NCBI RefSeq assembly: GCF_022701255.1
Contig: NZ_CP031705.1
Span: forward strand, 4,092,001 to 4,156,000
Length of the DNA: 64,000 nucleotides
Origin: Microcoleus vaginatus HSN003
Lineage (GTDB): Bacteria > Cyanobacteriota > Cyanobacteriia > Cyanobacteriales > Microcoleaceae
Direction of reading: 5' to 3'
Positions 45,506 through 55,445 of this stretch are shown piece by piece (position 1 is the first letter of the stretch; each line of letters starts with the position of its first letter). The translations under genes and the position numbers were made by a program. The notes below the pieces were generated by a model that was not told where the DNA came from, ran no database searches, and saw only the letters and a list, made by a program, of their open reading frames with translations.

Positions 45506-46399
45506 ATGTCAAATAGCGTCTCCGACGAGAATCCTTTGGTATCGAAAACAGGCAGTTTAAAGAAGGTAAAAAACAGCCCGCAAGCGCTGTTTAATCTGGC
45601 GATGACGGTACTAGCTGGAGCTAGTCTGACCCTCTCTCTGCTACCTTTGTTTGCAGTGCTTTCCTACGTCACGGTACAAGGTTTTAATCGCCTGAATTTA
45701 GACTTGTTTACCAAGCTGCCACCGCCGCCCGGACTATCGGGAGGCGGTATTGCTAATGCAATTGTCGGTACGTTAATGACCGTAGGAATTGCTTCTTTAA
45801 TTGCTGTTCCGTTTGGTGTATTGGCAGCAATTTATTTGTCGGAGTTCAGCAGCGGGCAAATTGCTCGCTGGGTGCGCTTCGCTACTAATGTCCTCAGCGG
45901 CGTTCCTTCGATTATTGCCGGGGTATTTGCCTACGGTTTGTTCGTGGTAAATATGGGAGGTTTTTCGGCAATTGCAGGGGGCGCGGCGCTGTCTGTGCTG
46001 ATGTTGCCCACGATTGTGCGGACTACGGACGAAGCTCTACAAATCGTCCCGCAAGATATTAGATGGGCGTCGGTTGGTGTGGGTGCTTCTAATTATCAAA
46101 CGGTGTTGCAGGTGGTTTTGCCTGCGGCAATTCCAGCTATTTTAACGGGTGTGACACTGGCAATTGCTCGCGCTGCGGGAGAAACTGCTCCTTTGATTTT
46201 TACGGCGCTGAATTCGCCTTTTTGGCCGGGAGGATTTGATAAGCCAACTCCGAGTCTTTCGGTTTTGGTGTACAACTTTGCAACGGTTCCTTTTAAGGCA
46301 CAGAAAGAATTGGCCTGGGCGGCATCTTTGATTTTGGTGCTTATGGTTTTGCTGACGAGTATTCTTTCTCGCTGGGCTACTCGCCAAAAAGTTTATTGA
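45506..46399 (+). CDS. pstA: Phosphate ABC transporter permease PstA
   Basis: A 297-residue permease pairing with PstC ([55 protein letters not shown] as the EAA loop). It starts 34 bp after pstC. Confidence 0.95.
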   Translation: MSNSVSDENPLVSKTGSLKKVKNSPQALFNLAMTVLAGASLTLSLLPLFAVLSYVTVQGFNRLNLDLFTKLPPPPGLSGGGIANAIVGTLMTVGIASLIAVPFGVLAAIYLSEFSSGQIARWVRFATNVLSGVPSIIAGVFAYGLFVVNMGGFSAIAGGAALSVLMLPTIVRTTDEALQIVPQDIRWASVGVGASNYQTVLQVVLPAAIPAILTGVTLAIARAAGETAPLIFTALNSPFWPGGFDKPTPSLSVLVYNFATVPFKAQKELAWAASLILVLMVLLTSILSRWATRQKVY

Positions 46400-46527
46400 A
46401 GGAAGAAGACCCTTCGACTTGGCGACCGGGTAAAAAGAAGGAAGAAGGAAGATTTTCCCCATCTCCAACTTTCCCACTCTCGTCTTCTCCTTATTTTGTA
46501 AAAAAATTCGATTGGATAGTTAGCTGT

Positions 46528-47328
46528 ATGATGATGGATTTAGACCAGCAAACGGAAACAGTTTTACGGACAGAAAATATCAATATTTTTTACGGCGCTT
46601 TTCACGCGGTTAAAAATGTTTCAATGGAGATTCCTAAAAATCGCATTACTGCCTTGATTGGGCCGTCTGGCTGCGGTAAAAGTACAATTCTCCGATGTTT
46701 TAACCGCCTCAACGATTTAGTTAACGGTTTTCGTTTAGAGGGTAGAATTGATTACCACGGTCAAAATCTTTACGATTCTGATATTGATGCTGTGGCGGTG
46801 CGCCGCAAGATTGGGATGGTATTCCAAAAGCCGAATCCTTTCCCCAAGTCGATTTATGACAATATTGCTTACGGTGCGAGGGTAAACAATTATAAGGGGG
46901 ATATGGATGAGCTGGTTGAAAAATCGCTCAGCCAAGCTTATTTGTGGGATGAGGTGAAGGATAAGTTGAAGCAAAGCGGTTTTTCTCTTTCGGGTGGCCA
47001 GCAGCAGCGTTTGTGTATTGCTAGGGCGATCGCGATTAATCCTGATGTAGTGTTAATGGATGAACCTTGCGCTTCTCTTGACCCGATTTCTACGATTAAG
47101 ATTGAGGAGTTGATGCGGGAACTCAAGGAGAAGTATACCATTGTGATCGTTACTCACAATATGCAGCAGGCTTCTCGGGTTTCTGACCTGACTGCTTTTT
47201 TCAATGCTAAACTTTCTGACGATGGGAAGCGGTTTGGCTATCTTGTGGAGTGTGACAAGACTGAGGTAATTTTCCAAAGTCCGAAAGAAGAGTCTACTTT
47301 GGATTATGTGAGTGGCCGTTTTGGTTGA
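46528..47328 (+). CDS. pstB: Phosphate ABC transporter ATPase PstB
   Basis: A 266-residue ATPase: Walker A in [14 protein letters not shown], signature [15 protein letters not shown], Walker [14 protein letters not shown], and the switch His in VTHNMQQA. It begins with three Met codons; ATG 46528 is the first. A GA-rich tract and CCGGGTAAA-like repeat separate it from pstA. Confidence 0.95.
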   Translation: MMMDLDQQTETVLRTENINIFYGAFHAVKNVSMEIPKNRITALIGPSGCGKSTILRCFNRLNDLVNGFRLEGRIDYHGQNLYDSDIDAVAVRRKIGMVFQKPNPFPKSIYDNIAYGARVNNYKGDMDELVEKSLSQAYLWDEVKDKLKQSGFSLSGGQQQRLCIARAIAINPDVVLMDEPCASLDPISTIKIEELMRELKEKYTIVIVTHNMQQASRVSDLTAFFNAKLSDDGKRFGYLVECDKTEVIFQSPKEESTLDYVSGRFG

Positions 47329-47448
47329 TTCCGCGACAGGTTTTAACCTATCGTTACCCAAACGAAGTTTCTTTCTAAGAGACTAAAAATGTTTAATTTG
47401 CTGAGTCTGGTACCGACAAAAAAAACCGCGTAAAACTTTTCAGAATTT

Positions 47449-47481
47449 AGAATCCCGCTTTCTTGGAGAAAGCGGGATTCT
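47449..47481. terminator. Strong hairpin between pstB and nblA
   Basis: AGAATCCCGCTTTC pairs with GAAAGCGGGATTCT around a five-base loop. It lies 120 bp after pstB and 79 bp after nblA, which converge here, and could end either transcript. The T-rich run is modest on both sides. Confidence 0.65.
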
Positions 47482-47559
47482 GGATTTTATGATTAAAAGC
47501 TCGATCGTACTTTTTGCAGATACAAGCCAGTGATTTTTGTGAAGAAATGCTCGAAGAGT

Positions 47560-47730
47560 TCACATATTCTTCATCCAATGCTTTAACAGGTTTTCTTTTA
47601 CCATGTTTTGCCGCATAACTTCGAGCAAGTATTCCTGAGCTTGGTCTTGGCTTAACCTTTTGACTTCTTCGCGCAGCACTTGAAGTTTGAACTGCTGTTC
47701 CATGCTGAGGCTGGTTGTAGGCATATCCAT
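47560..47730 (-). CDS. nblA: Phycobilisome degradation protein NblA
   Basis: A 56-residue protein. MEQQFKLQVLREEVKRLS, followed by Asp-Gln-Ala-Gln and LLEVMRQNMVKENLLKHW, matches the helix-loop-helix NblA proteins, which tag phycobilisomes for Clp-dependent breakdown in nutrient starvation. The frame is open 50 codons upstream (47880), but GGAGGAG six bases before ATG 47730 decides the start. Its place beside pst and phycobilisome genes fits a starvation role. Confidence 0.9.
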   Translation of the reverse strand: MDMPTTSLSMEQQFKLQVLREEVKRLSQDQAQEYLLEVMRQNMVKENLLKHWMKNM

Positions 47731-47818
47731 AAATCGCTCCTCCAGTTTGCTGAGATTGATGCGAAATTGATCGGAATGACGTTTCGCAGGATTTGTTATG
47801 TCTCCTACATTGTAAACT

Positions 47819-47848
47819 ATCATAACATTCCCTTGACAATATGTCCAA
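47819..47848 (-). promoter_or_regulatory. Possible promoter of nblA
   Basis: On the minus strand TTGGAC, an 18-base spacer and TATGAT resemble -35 and -10 elements. They would give a leader of about 80 bases before nblA. No clear NtcA site was seen. Confidence 0.35.
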
Positions 47849-47958
47849 AGTACACATTTTGAAACTAATTTGTGTCGCAAAAGTACATCTAAGTGGGGGG
47901 AGCTCTATCATAAAAAGGCGTCAAGACCGGGAAGCCTAAGCCAAAGGAGATAGTTTGT

Positions 47959-48555
47959 ATGGATGCAATGGAGTTTTTTCAAAGCAGTGCTGGGGAGTGG
48001 CGTTCTCAGCGCAGCACTCACCACCTCGCTTTCCGCCAAGCGGAGATTGGGGATTCAAATATTCAGGTAACAGCCCTAGCTGCGGATGACGCGAGAGTCG
48101 CGGAGATTTGCAAGATGCACGAAGTCGATCCGAGCCGGGCTGCTGGGGGGGCTTTTGTGACTTGGCACGGCTCGATGGCGTGGGATAAGGATGATGAGAA
48201 TCATAAAGGGTCTACGGTGTTCGCGATCGTCCCTGATCCTGAAAATCCCCGGCAGGGCTTGATGTTGCGCGAACGAGGCTATGCGGAAATTGTGCCGGTA
48301 GCTGGCCGTTTTGAGATGGATGATGAGGATGGGCTGCTGCTGATTACCGAATACGAGACGATGAGTTCGATCGAGCGTTTCTGGTTTGTTAATCCGAACG
48401 TGCGGATGCGGACGAGTACGGTAAAACGCTTTGGCGGTTTCAGCACATCGACTTTTTGTACCGAAATTCGGGTCGAACCCGACTCGGATGCAACATCAGA
48501 ACCCGCAGCAGCTCAAGTGGCCGCCAGCGAGTTTTATTCGGCTCTGGGCTGGTAA
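47959..48555 (+). CDS. cpcS: Phycobiliprotein chromophore lyase, CpcS/CpeS family
   Basis: A 198-residue lipocalin-like lyase that attaches phycocyanobilin to Cys of phycobiliprotein subunits. Motifs are FFQSSAGEWRSQRSTHHLAF at the N-terminus and ERFWFVNPNVRMRTSTVK in the barrel. CAAAGGAGATAG precedes the ATG. It is divergent from nblA. Confidence 0.9.
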   Translation: MDAMEFFQSSAGEWRSQRSTHHLAFRQAEIGDSNIQVTALAADDARVAEICKMHEVDPSRAAGGAFVTWHGSMAWDKDDENHKGSTVFAIVPDPENPRQGLMLRERGYAEIVPVAGRFEMDDEDGLLLITEYETMSSIERFWFVNPNVRMRTSTVKRFGGFSTSTFCTEIRVEPDSDATSEPAAAQVAASEFYSALGW

Positions 48556-48986
48556 TTTGTAAGCTCGTTCCCCGGCTCTTAAGCTCGTTCCCCCAGCTTT
48601 GCCTGGGAATGCTTGGCGGGAGCCGTTTGCCTCCTGTTTGACGAGGCAGAGCCTCGCCGAGCGGCGTTCCTGCCCGCTTCCGGGGAACGAGCCTTCTTTC
48701 TGCATAACTTCCCTCTCCCCTCTTCCCTCCCCCCTCTTCCCTCCCCCCTCTTCCCTCCCCCCTCTTCCTTCTTCCCTCTTCCTTCTTCCTTCTTCCCTCT
48801 TCCTTCTTCCCTCTTCCTTCTTCCTTCCCCAAAGTCAACAAATGTTACAGATTGTTGCAAAAATTCAGGAAAATCAGATTTAGATTGCGGGAATCCCCTA
48901 ATCTGTATGTTGGTTAGTTGTATCCGTTATGCTGGCAGCTCACGGTGTCAACTATTTCTGAAATTTGAGATAACGGAGATTTTAAC
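48556..48986. other. Intergenic with palindrome and CT-rich tract
   Basis: Inverted AAGCTCGTTCCCC / GGGGAACGAGC copies surround a GAGGCAGAGCCTC stem (48556-48693). A CCCTCTTCCCTCC tract follows at 48707-48829. The cpcG promoter must lie between about 48840 and 48986. No gene. Confidence 0.6.
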
Positions 48987-49745
48987 GTGGCGCTTCCTTT
49001 ATTAAGCTACGCCCCCAAGAGCCAAAACCAGCGCGTTGCTGGTTTTGAAGTAGGCGGCGACGAGCAGCCGAGAATTTTCACAACTGAAAATGTGCTCTCG
49101 CCTGGAGACATGGATAATTTGATTTGGGCTGCATATCGCCAGATTTACAGCGAACACCAAATCCTCAAGAGCAACCGCCAAAAGTCTTTGGAGTCGCAAC
49201 TCAAGTTCGGCCAAATTACGGTGCGGGACTTTATTCGCGGTTTGGCAACTTCTGCTCCTTTCCTAGAGCGGAATTATCAAACTAACAGCAATTACCGGTT
49301 TGTAGAAATGTGCGTGCAGCGCGTTTTGGGCCGGGATGTGTACAGCGAGCGCGAAAAGATTGCTTGGTCGATCGTGGTAGCAAATAAGGGGCCTCAAGGC
49401 TTTATTGACGAGTTGGTCAATAGCGAAGAGTACCTGGAAAAGTTCGGCTACGATACCATACCTTACCAGCAGCGCCGAATTTTGCCTCAGCGAGTTGGAG
49501 GGGATACTCCTTTCAACTTGAAAACGCCCCGCTACGGTGAGTACCACCGTTCGCAGCTTGGCTTCCCGCAAATCATCTGGCAGACAAGTGTCCGCCGTTT
49601 TGTTCCTCAAGAACAGCAGCCCAAGGCTGGCGATCCGTCGAACTATTTGGGTATGGCGCGCAATATGCCCATTCCTACTACTCCGCCGCAGCGCGTGCCT
49701 CTGGCTAATATCAATATCGACTCGATGGTTCCCCGTCGCCGGTAA
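48987..49745 (+). CDS. cpcG: Phycobilisome rod-core linker polypeptide
   Basis: A 252-residue linker that joins phycocyanin rods to the allophycocyanin core. The N-terminal Pfam00427 linker domain covers about 15-190 ([57 protein letters not shown]). The C-terminal 60 residues are Pro-rich and basic (ending MVPRRR), without a membrane helix, so it is the CpcG1 type rather than CpcG2/CpcL. Confidence 0.94.
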   Translation: MALPLLSYAPKSQNQRVAGFEVGGDEQPRIFTTENVLSPGDMDNLIWAAYRQIYSEHQILKSNRQKSLESQLKFGQITVRDFIRGLATSAPFLERNYQTNSNYRFVEMCVQRVLGRDVYSEREKIAWSIVVANKGPQGFIDELVNSEEYLEKFGYDTIPYQQRRILPQRVGGDTPFNLKTPRYGEYHRSQLGFPQIIWQTSVRRFVPQEQQPKAGDPSNYLGMARNMPIPTTPPQRVPLANINIDSMVPRRR

Positions 49746-49894
49746 TTGATGCTGTCTGATGCAATTATTTGTGTCGGGCGATCGACTGAATCGATCGGCT
49801 TTTAGGCTGAGAGAGTTTTGAGTCTTGAGTTTTGAGGTTTGAGTTTTTTGCTAAACTTGGAATCCAAAACTCAGGACTCATAATTTTTTGTCAT

Positions 49895-50030
49895 TAGGAA
49901 GAAGGAAGAAGGAAGAAGGAAGAGGGAAGAAGGAAGAAGGAAGAGGGAAGAGGGAAGAGGGAAGAGGGAAGAAGGAAGAGGGAAGAAGGAAGGAGGAAGA
50001 AGGAAGAGGGAAGAGGGAAGAAGGAAGAAA
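49895..50030 (+). repeat. GA-rich tract, 135 bp
   Basis: Long run of GGAAGAAGGAAGAGGGAAGA units in the 334 bp gap after cpcG. An open frame through it is fused to the NERD gene, but translation there would give only Gly/Glu/Lys/Arg. A TTTTGAGTCTTGAGTTTTGA tract lies just before (about 49816-49850). Confidence 0.9.
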
Positions 50031-50079
50031 AATAATTCGACTTTTTCTCAGGGTCAACTATAAGTGCAGAGGTGCATTG

Positions 50080-50745
50080 ATGCAGCCGCAATATAACGAA
50101 GATGCTGGAAAACCATTGCGCCGCCATGCTAAACAGCTTCGTACCAAAGCCTTATACAAGTACGGTGCCGCAACAGGGTTGATGTTGTTGCCACTGCTGG
50201 TATACGGGGTAGCACCTTTTGCTCCTTTATTTTTGGTCGCGGCTCTTTTGATAGGGGCATTAATAGCCCTTCCGTTGATTGGGGAGGGGAAAACGTTTTG
50301 GAAGTCGTCTCAGAGATTTGACCAAGGGGCCTGTGGTGAAGAAAAGATTCAGCAAGTTTTGGAGTCCCTAATCCAATCTGGATGGATAGCTGAGTACAAC
50401 TTAAGATTGCCGCAAGTAGGCGATATCGATGTGTGGCTGCGATCGCCTAAAGGAGTCAATTTTATCCTTGATGTGAAGTCTCACTCAACCGTAGTTCTGT
50501 TGGATGGGGATGTGCTCAAGCGTCTATCTTACGGGAAATTGAGAGATTTTGAGAAAGACTTTCTGGCACAGATTGCCAAAGAAGTCACGGCTATCAAAAA
50601 AGCTAAGAAGTTAACCAAGGTCACTCCAGTAGTTGTATTTAGCGATGCCAAGGTGAGTTTTAGCAACACAAAGAAGATTAGGGGTGCTTACGTCATGGAA
50701 CTGGGCAATCTGGTGTCAGGGTTGCAAGAACTCGATCGCACCTAG
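50080..50745 (+). CDS. NERD domain membrane protein
   Basis: A 221-residue protein. Two hydrophobic segments (about 27-67) are followed by a nuclease-related (NERD) domain with the PD-(D/E)XK-like core VGDIDVWLRSPKG and FILDVKSHS. NERD proteins are thought to process DNA, but most are untested. ATG 50080 is used because the upstream part is repeat-encoded. Confidence 0.8.
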   Translation: MQPQYNEDAGKPLRRHAKQLRTKALYKYGAATGLMLLPLLVYGVAPFAPLFLVAALLIGALIALPLIGEGKTFWKSSQRFDQGACGEEKIQQVLESLIQSGWIAEYNLRLPQVGDIDVWLRSPKGVNFILDVKSHSTVVLLDGDVLKRLSYGKLRDFEKDFLAQIAKEVTAIKKAKKLTKVTPVVVFSDAKVSFSNTKKIRGAYVMELGNLVSGLQELDRT

Positions 50746-51009
50746 AGGAGTAGATAAAAGTGGGAGAAATGAGAACAACGGCTACATCAATATGTTGGAC
50801 ACCAACAAATTTGCACAGAGCATTACCATCCCAGACTTGCACTAGCATCTAAGTGACACTTGTGCTATTAAAAAAAGTTAAGGTAGAAACAATATCCTGG
50901 AGGGAATGTTGAACAAAGCAATCAAAGTAGATAAAATTCTCAACGCCTGATGGCGAGTTGTCATAACAGCTTTGGCGACGGCTATACCAATTATCAAATA
51001 TTAGCCCGT

Positions 51010-51131
51010 AACCGCAATATTTTTAGCAGGGTGTTGAATTGATCGGGTAAAGGTGCGATCGCCTCTATTAATTCTCCAGTTACGGGATGCTGCAATTGTA
51101 GCCGCTATCCGTGGAGGGCTTGTCCGGTTAA
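51010..51131 (-). pseudogene. Remnant of an rluD 3' end
   Basis: About 120 bp that match the last 40 codons of the rluD gene at 52261 with roughly ten changes. The minus-strand translation ends HPVTGELIEAIAPLPDQF and then LLKILRLRA with its own stop, but a TAG replaces the Trp codon near its upstream end and the rest of rluD is absent. It lies directly in front of the methyltransferase gene. The rest of the gap from 50746 holds no supported gene. Confidence 0.85.
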
Positions 51132-51169
51132 AAGAGATACAGCAACATATTTTAAGTGAGAGAAAAACC

Positions 51170-52207
51170 ATGAGCGATGCAGTGGATTATGCCTTGACGG
51201 ATGTTGTGATGGATGCCTATGTTTTAGAGCCAGATGGGCAACAGATTCCCCAAACTTCTTCTCCAAGAGTTATTGCTGCTGCATTACGGCTTTTACAGGT
51301 TCCGCCAGGTGCGAGGGTTTTGGAAGTGGGGACGGGTTCAGGTTACAGTACGGCTTTGTTGGCTCACCTTGTTGGCTCTGACGGCTTTGTCGTCTCTTTG
51401 GATGTAGACTCAAATCTGGTTAAACGTGCCAGCAGTTTATTCGCCAAAAATAATTTAGCTAATGTAAAAGTTGTGGTGGCAGATGGCCGAGAGGGCTACT
51501 CAACAGAAGCACCTTTTGACCGCATTATTGTTTGGGCAACTGCCGATATACTCCCAAAAACCTGGATTGAACAATTATGTCCAGACGGGTTAATTGTTAC
51601 ACCTGTCCGATTAAGACAATTACCTAATACTACGGCGATCGCGCTGGTGCGTCTAGATACCAATAAAAACCTGGTTGGAGAACGAGTAATTCCTGGGGCA
51701 TTTGTCCCCTTGACAGACAAACCCTTAACTCGTTGGTATGCTTATCCTCAAGATGCCGACATTAAGGCTGAAATTAAGATAGAAAACGCTGAAACGGAGA
51801 CAGATGTAATCTGGGCTAGTGCTGAGTGGTTGCGGCAAGAACAACAGAGGGGGGAAGCAGAACAAATCCTTGAGTTGATGCAAGTAGCTTCACACCAGGA
51901 CAGCCCTCTCTACCCCGATGAGGATGTGGAAGCTTTGCGCGCTTACTTCTTGGCTACCTATCCAGAAAATCTGACAACTGCATATACACACACTCTCGGA
52001 CCAGCTATTGGCTGCAGTCAACCTGGAAGTCTTGCTTTGCTGTCTCGGCGCGGCGAAGGTTATGCTGTGGCAGGGGAACGCGAGGCGGCAGTAAAGGTTT
52101 CAGACTGGATTTCGAGTTGGCGCGCCAGTGGGCGACCGGGTTTTGAGCAGTTGCGACCTGTTTTAAATTATGTTCAGTGCGGCTATCAAGTAGGGGTAAC
52201 GCTGTAG
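51170..52207 (+). CDS. PCMT-like SAM-dependent methyltransferase
   Basis: A 345-residue protein. The N-terminal 210 residues match the protein-L-isoaspartate methyltransferase fold (SSPRVIAAALRLLQVPPG; SAM loop VLEVGTGSGYSTALLAHLVG; RIIVWATADILPKTW). The C-terminal 130 residues are extra, as in the PCMT-like enzymes linked to lanthipeptide (RiPP) clusters; no precursor or synthetase is visible here. An ATG-equivalent frame is open from 51053, but that part overlaps the rluD remnant, so ATG 51170 is preferred. Confidence 0.78.
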   Translation: MSDAVDYALTDVVMDAYVLEPDGQQIPQTSSPRVIAAALRLLQVPPGARVLEVGTGSGYSTALLAHLVGSDGFVVSLDVDSNLVKRASSLFAKNNLANVKVVVADGREGYSTEAPFDRIIVWATADILPKTWIEQLCPDGLIVTPVRLRQLPNTTAIALVRLDTNKNLVGERVIPGAFVPLTDKPLTRWYAYPQDADIKAEIKIENAETETDVIWASAEWLRQEQQRGEAEQILELMQVASHQDSPLYPDEDVEALRAYFLATYPENLTTAYTHTLGPAIGCSQPGSLALLSRRGEGYAVAGEREAAVKVSDWISSWRASGRPGFEQLRPVLNYVQCGYQVGVTL

Positions 52208-52260
52208 TAAGGAGTTTAGTCCTTCTTTCTCAATAAAAAAAGATAGGAGTGAAGTCCTTA

Positions 52261-53223
52261 CTATAAACGGCGGAGGCGCAAGATTTTTAACAGGGTGTTG
52301 AATTGATCGGGCAAAGGTGCGATCGCCTCTATTAATTCTCCTGTTACGGGATGCTGCAATGTCAGCCGCCATGCGTGGAGGGCTTGTCCAGTTAAATTGA
52401 CGCCGATGGAACGGTTGGAACTGTACATCGGGTCGCCCACAATCGGATGTTTTATTTCCGCTGTATGCACGCGAATTTGATGAGTGCGGCCGGTTTCTAA
52501 TTGATAGTGCATTAAGCAATAGTTGCCGATTCTTTCTTTGATTGTCCAGTGAGTAACTGCGGGGCGACCGCCTTTTTCTACTGGTACTACTGCCATTTTT
52601 TTGCGGTCTGTGGGATGCCGTCCGATGGGTAGGTCTATTGTGCCTGTTTCGGTGTTGGGAGCGCCGTAAACTATGCCTAAATATTCGCGGCGGGCGGTTT
52701 TGGCTTTCAGTTGGGCTTGCAGGTGTTGGTGCGCGATGTCGGTTTTGGCGATCGCGATCGCACCTGTTGTATCTTTGTCTAATCTGTGCACGATTCCCGG
52801 CCGCTGAACTCCGCCTATTTCTGCTAGGGGACAGTGAGCTAAGAGAGCGTTGACTAATGTACCGTCTTGGTGTCCGGCGGCTGGGTGGACGACTAATCCG
52901 GCTGGTTTGTTGATGATAATTAGGCTGTCGTCTTCGTAGAGAATGTCGAGGGGGATTGCTTCGGCCTGCAAGGAAGTGGGCTGGGCTTCGGGTAATGTGA
53001 GGTGGATGCGATCGCCCGTTTTTACTGATATTTTTTTCGAGGTGCAGGTTTCGTCGTTGACTTTGACGTTGCCTTGTGATATGAGGGTTTGGATTCGCGA
53101 TCGGGATAAGTCCGGTATCTGGTTTGACAGCCAAATATCTAATCGCTGATTGACATTACTGCGATCGAATTCCTCTGTATTTTCTACTGTGTAAATCTGT
53201 GCCGCAGTGTCTGTTTCTATCAT
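52261..53223 (-). CDS. rluD: RluA-family 23S rRNA pseudouridine synthase
   Basis: A 320-residue enzyme with an N-terminal S4 RNA-binding domain (RLDIWLSNQIPDLSRSRIQ) and a catalytic domain with HRLDKDTTGAIAIAK, whose Asp attacks uridine. GRTHQIRVHTAEI is the second signature. The final 40 codons are duplicated at 51010-51131. Confidence 0.92.
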   Translation of the reverse strand: MIETDTAAQIYTVENTEEFDRSNVNQRLDIWLSNQIPDLSRSRIQTLISQGNVKVNDETCTSKKISVKTGDRIHLTLPEAQPTSLQAEAIPLDILYEDDSLIIINKPAGLVVHPAAGHQDGTLVNALLAHCPLAEIGGVQRPGIVHRLDKDTTGAIAIAKTDIAHQHLQAQLKAKTARREYLGIVYGAPNTETGTIDLPIGRHPTDRKKMAVVPVEKGGRPAVTHWTIKERIGNYCLMHYQLETGRTHQIRVHTAEIKHPIVGDPMYSSNRSIGVNLTGQALHAWRLTLQHPVTGELIEAIAPLPDQFNTLLKILRLRRL

Positions 53224-53418
53224 TTACTTTTTACTATTTTTTGCCAAGTGTGTAAAGCAAATATCCTCATCATAACATCTGTGAGTTAGTTCGCGATCGC
53301 ACGGGTAGCGAGAAACCGGTTTTTTTCACCGCAATACTTCCTTTGGGCCCGCCGACTGGGTAAAAAATCCGGTTTCTTTGGTCGGGGTGGTTAAGTCGTT
53401 TGAGTATAATCGTCTTTT

Positions 53419-54867
53419 CTATCGACAATTATCGCAGTGGCCGCACTGCATAGATTTCGCCTCATTTGCAAACCCAAAAGCTTGCAGTAAAAATTGCCAC
53501 CTGCACTCGCGATGTTTGAGATATTTGGCCATTTCTTCCGCTGCGGTAAAGTTGGATTTTGCGGCTTTTTGCTGGGGAGATTTATTGATCGCATAATTAA
53601 AAGGATCTTGCCATGTTAATTGTCCGCTGCTGTGCAAGATTGAAAGGGCGAGTTCGCTTTCGGGAAATTCGCGGGAAACAGCTTCTATATCACCTTTAAC
53701 TGGCAGTTTTTTGGCTAATTGCTGAGCTTCTCGGTATTGCGATCGCAATTTCTCTTGAAAAAATTCCTTTCTTTGTTTATCTTCGGGATAAAGCAAACCC
53801 GTCGGTTCGCTAATCAATGTCAGGGCGATCGCCGATTTGCCGTCGCGTCCGCCTCTACCAATTTCCTGAATGTATTCCGATAATAGCAAAGGTGCTTGAA
53901 AGTGAACAACCCACCGGACATCTGGCTTGTTAATTCCCATCCCGAATGCTGAGGTACAAGTCACAAATTTAAGGTCATTGTTCAGCCAAGCTTTTTCTAT
54001 TTTTCGTCGTGATTCTGGACTTAAACCTGCATGATATGCTGCTGTTTCATAACCTGCTTCTTTCAACAAATCCGCCAAGTTCTCGCTATCTTTTCTAGTG
54101 CGGACATAGACTAAACCTGCTTGTTTTGGTCGAGCTTTGATAAAATTTAATAACTGCTGCTTGCGTCCTCTGGGCGTCCAGACAGTCTGCACTTGCAGGT
54201 GCAGGTTAGAACGGTAGGGACTTAGCAGAAATGCTTCGGGTTTTTGCAGTTGCAAAACGTTTTTGATTGTCTGCTGTGCGTCGGGGTTGGCGGTAGCGGT
54301 GAAAGCTGCGATCGCAATTTTACTGTTTGCTGGTTTAGCTTTCAACAAAGCCGGCCGCACTGTTCCCAAACGACGGTAAGCTGGTCGGAATGTATCGCCC
54401 CACTGCACTAAACAGTGAGCTTCATCTAATATTAAACCGTTGATTTGGATGTGTGGCTGACTGATAATTTCCCAAACAGGTTTGCTGAGTAATGTTTCGG
54501 GAGACAGGTACAGCAATCTTAATTTGTTTTGTTGCAGCGATTGCATAGTTTGTCGGCGCTGCGCTGTTGGCAATTGACTGTGGAGGAGGGAAGCGGGGAG
54601 ATTGCGATCGCGCAATTCTTGCACTTGATTTTCCATCAGTGCGACTAACGGCGAAACTACCAAGGTTAAGCCTGTTTGTAACAAAGCTGGCAGTTGAAAG
54701 CAGATTGATTTGCCACCACCTGTCGGCATAATTATAATTGTATCTTTTCCGGCTAATAAACTACCGACGATTTCTCCTTGGGGTGGCCGAAAGTCGTCGT
54801 ATCCCCAGATTTTTTGGAAGGCGGCGCGGGCTTGATTTAATGATGTTGGTTCGGGTTGAAAGTTCAT
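53419..54867 (-). CDS. recQ: RecQ family ATP-dependent DNA helicase
   Basis: A 482-residue superfamily 2 helicase: Walker A in IIMPTGGGKSICFQLPAL, DEAH in LILDEAHCLVQWGDTFRPAY, motif VI in QEIGRGGRDGKSA. The zinc-binding Cys group closes the protein (HRECRW...MQCGHCDNCR). The winged-helix and HRDC domains of long RecQ are missing, as in many cyanobacterial short RecQ proteins. Confidence 0.92.
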   Translation of the reverse strand: MNFQPEPTSLNQARAAFQKIWGYDDFRPPQGEIVGSLLAGKDTIIIMPTGGGKSICFQLPALLQTGLTLVVSPLVALMENQVQELRDRNLPASLLHSQLPTAQRRQTMQSLQQNKLRLLYLSPETLLSKPVWEIISQPHIQINGLILDEAHCLVQWGDTFRPAYRRLGTVRPALLKAKPANSKIAIAAFTATANPDAQQTIKNVLQLQKPEAFLLSPYRSNLHLQVQTVWTPRGRKQQLLNFIKARPKQAGLVYVRTRKDSENLADLLKEAGYETAAYHAGLSPESRRKIEKAWLNNDLKFVTCTSAFGMGINKPDVRWVVHFQAPLLLSEYIQEIGRGGRDGKSAIALTLISEPTGLLYPEDKQRKEFFQEKLRSQYREAQQLAKKLPVKGDIEAVSREFPESELALSILHSSGQLTWQDPFNYAINKSPQQKAAKSNFTAAEEMAKYLKHRECRWQFLLQAFGFANEAKSMQCGHCDNCR

Positions 54868-54904
54868 TTGACGGAGTTAAAAAAATTGTATGGTTTCGCC
54901 ACAA

Positions 54905-55270
54905 CTAACGAATTTTTGGCAAATTCGGATCTTTTCGACAAGTCGAGAGTGGTAATTGTTCACCACCTTGTATCGTGGTAATTCTCATTCGATTTCTATC
55001 TGTCACCACATTTAAACAAGCACAGCCATATCCATAATTAACATTAGTTTTGACATATTCATCGTCGTTAAAAGGAGGAATATTGTTCATTCCTCCGGCT
55101 TGATATCCACCTTGCGCCGAGATAGTCCACTGAGCATCTTTGTCTTTGAGATACCAATTAGCAGGGGTGGGATTTATTAACCATCCGCACCTGGTTTCAG
55201 CCGCTTTCGCAGGAATAACAACGATCGAAAAAGATGAGATAATTGCAGGTATCAACCACTTTAGTTTCAT
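54905..55270 (-). CDS. Secreted DUF4087 protein
   Basis: A 121-residue protein with a signal peptide (about 1-23, ending AKAAE) and a short Cys-containing domain (TRCGWLINPTPANWYLKDKD; YGCACLNV). The ATG at 55270 starts the signal; the frame is open further upstream. Function unknown. It follows recQ in order but is 37 bp upstream on the same strand. Confidence 0.7.
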   Translation of the reverse strand: MKLKWLIPAIISSFSIVVIPAKAAETRCGWLINPTPANWYLKDKDAQWTISAQGGYQAGGMNNIPPFNDDEYVKTNVNYGYGCACLNVVTDRNRMRITTIQGGEQLPLSTCRKDPNLPKIR

Positions 55271-55445
55271 AGCTTTACATCCTAATTTTTGAGCGACAAT
55301 CATACAGGAATTACGCGCTTCCAGAAAAGAAACAGAAACCGGGTTTTTTAGCGAATCTGCGGGTGACAACGAAATATTGTCGCAAAAACCAGGTTTCTAA
55401 CTACCTGCGCGTAAGTCCTGTCCAAAATCTAAAATCTAAAATCCC

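Noticed and set aside
48579..49005. Overlapping ORFs on both strands across the CT-rich tract
   Set aside because: They encode only Pro/Ser/Leu or Arg/Glu/Lys repeats from the low-complexity DNA; cpcG starts at 48987.
49888..50079. Longer NERD gene starting at 49888
   Set aside because: The extra 64 codons come from the GA-rich repeat; ATG 50080 starts the protein-like part.
50880..50960. Possible short leader peptide (ATG 14-codon ORF after TGGAGGG) for a RiPP system with the methyltransferase
   Set aside because: The spacing to the ATG is too short, the peptide has no core-like motif, and no modifying enzyme other than the methyltransferase is present.
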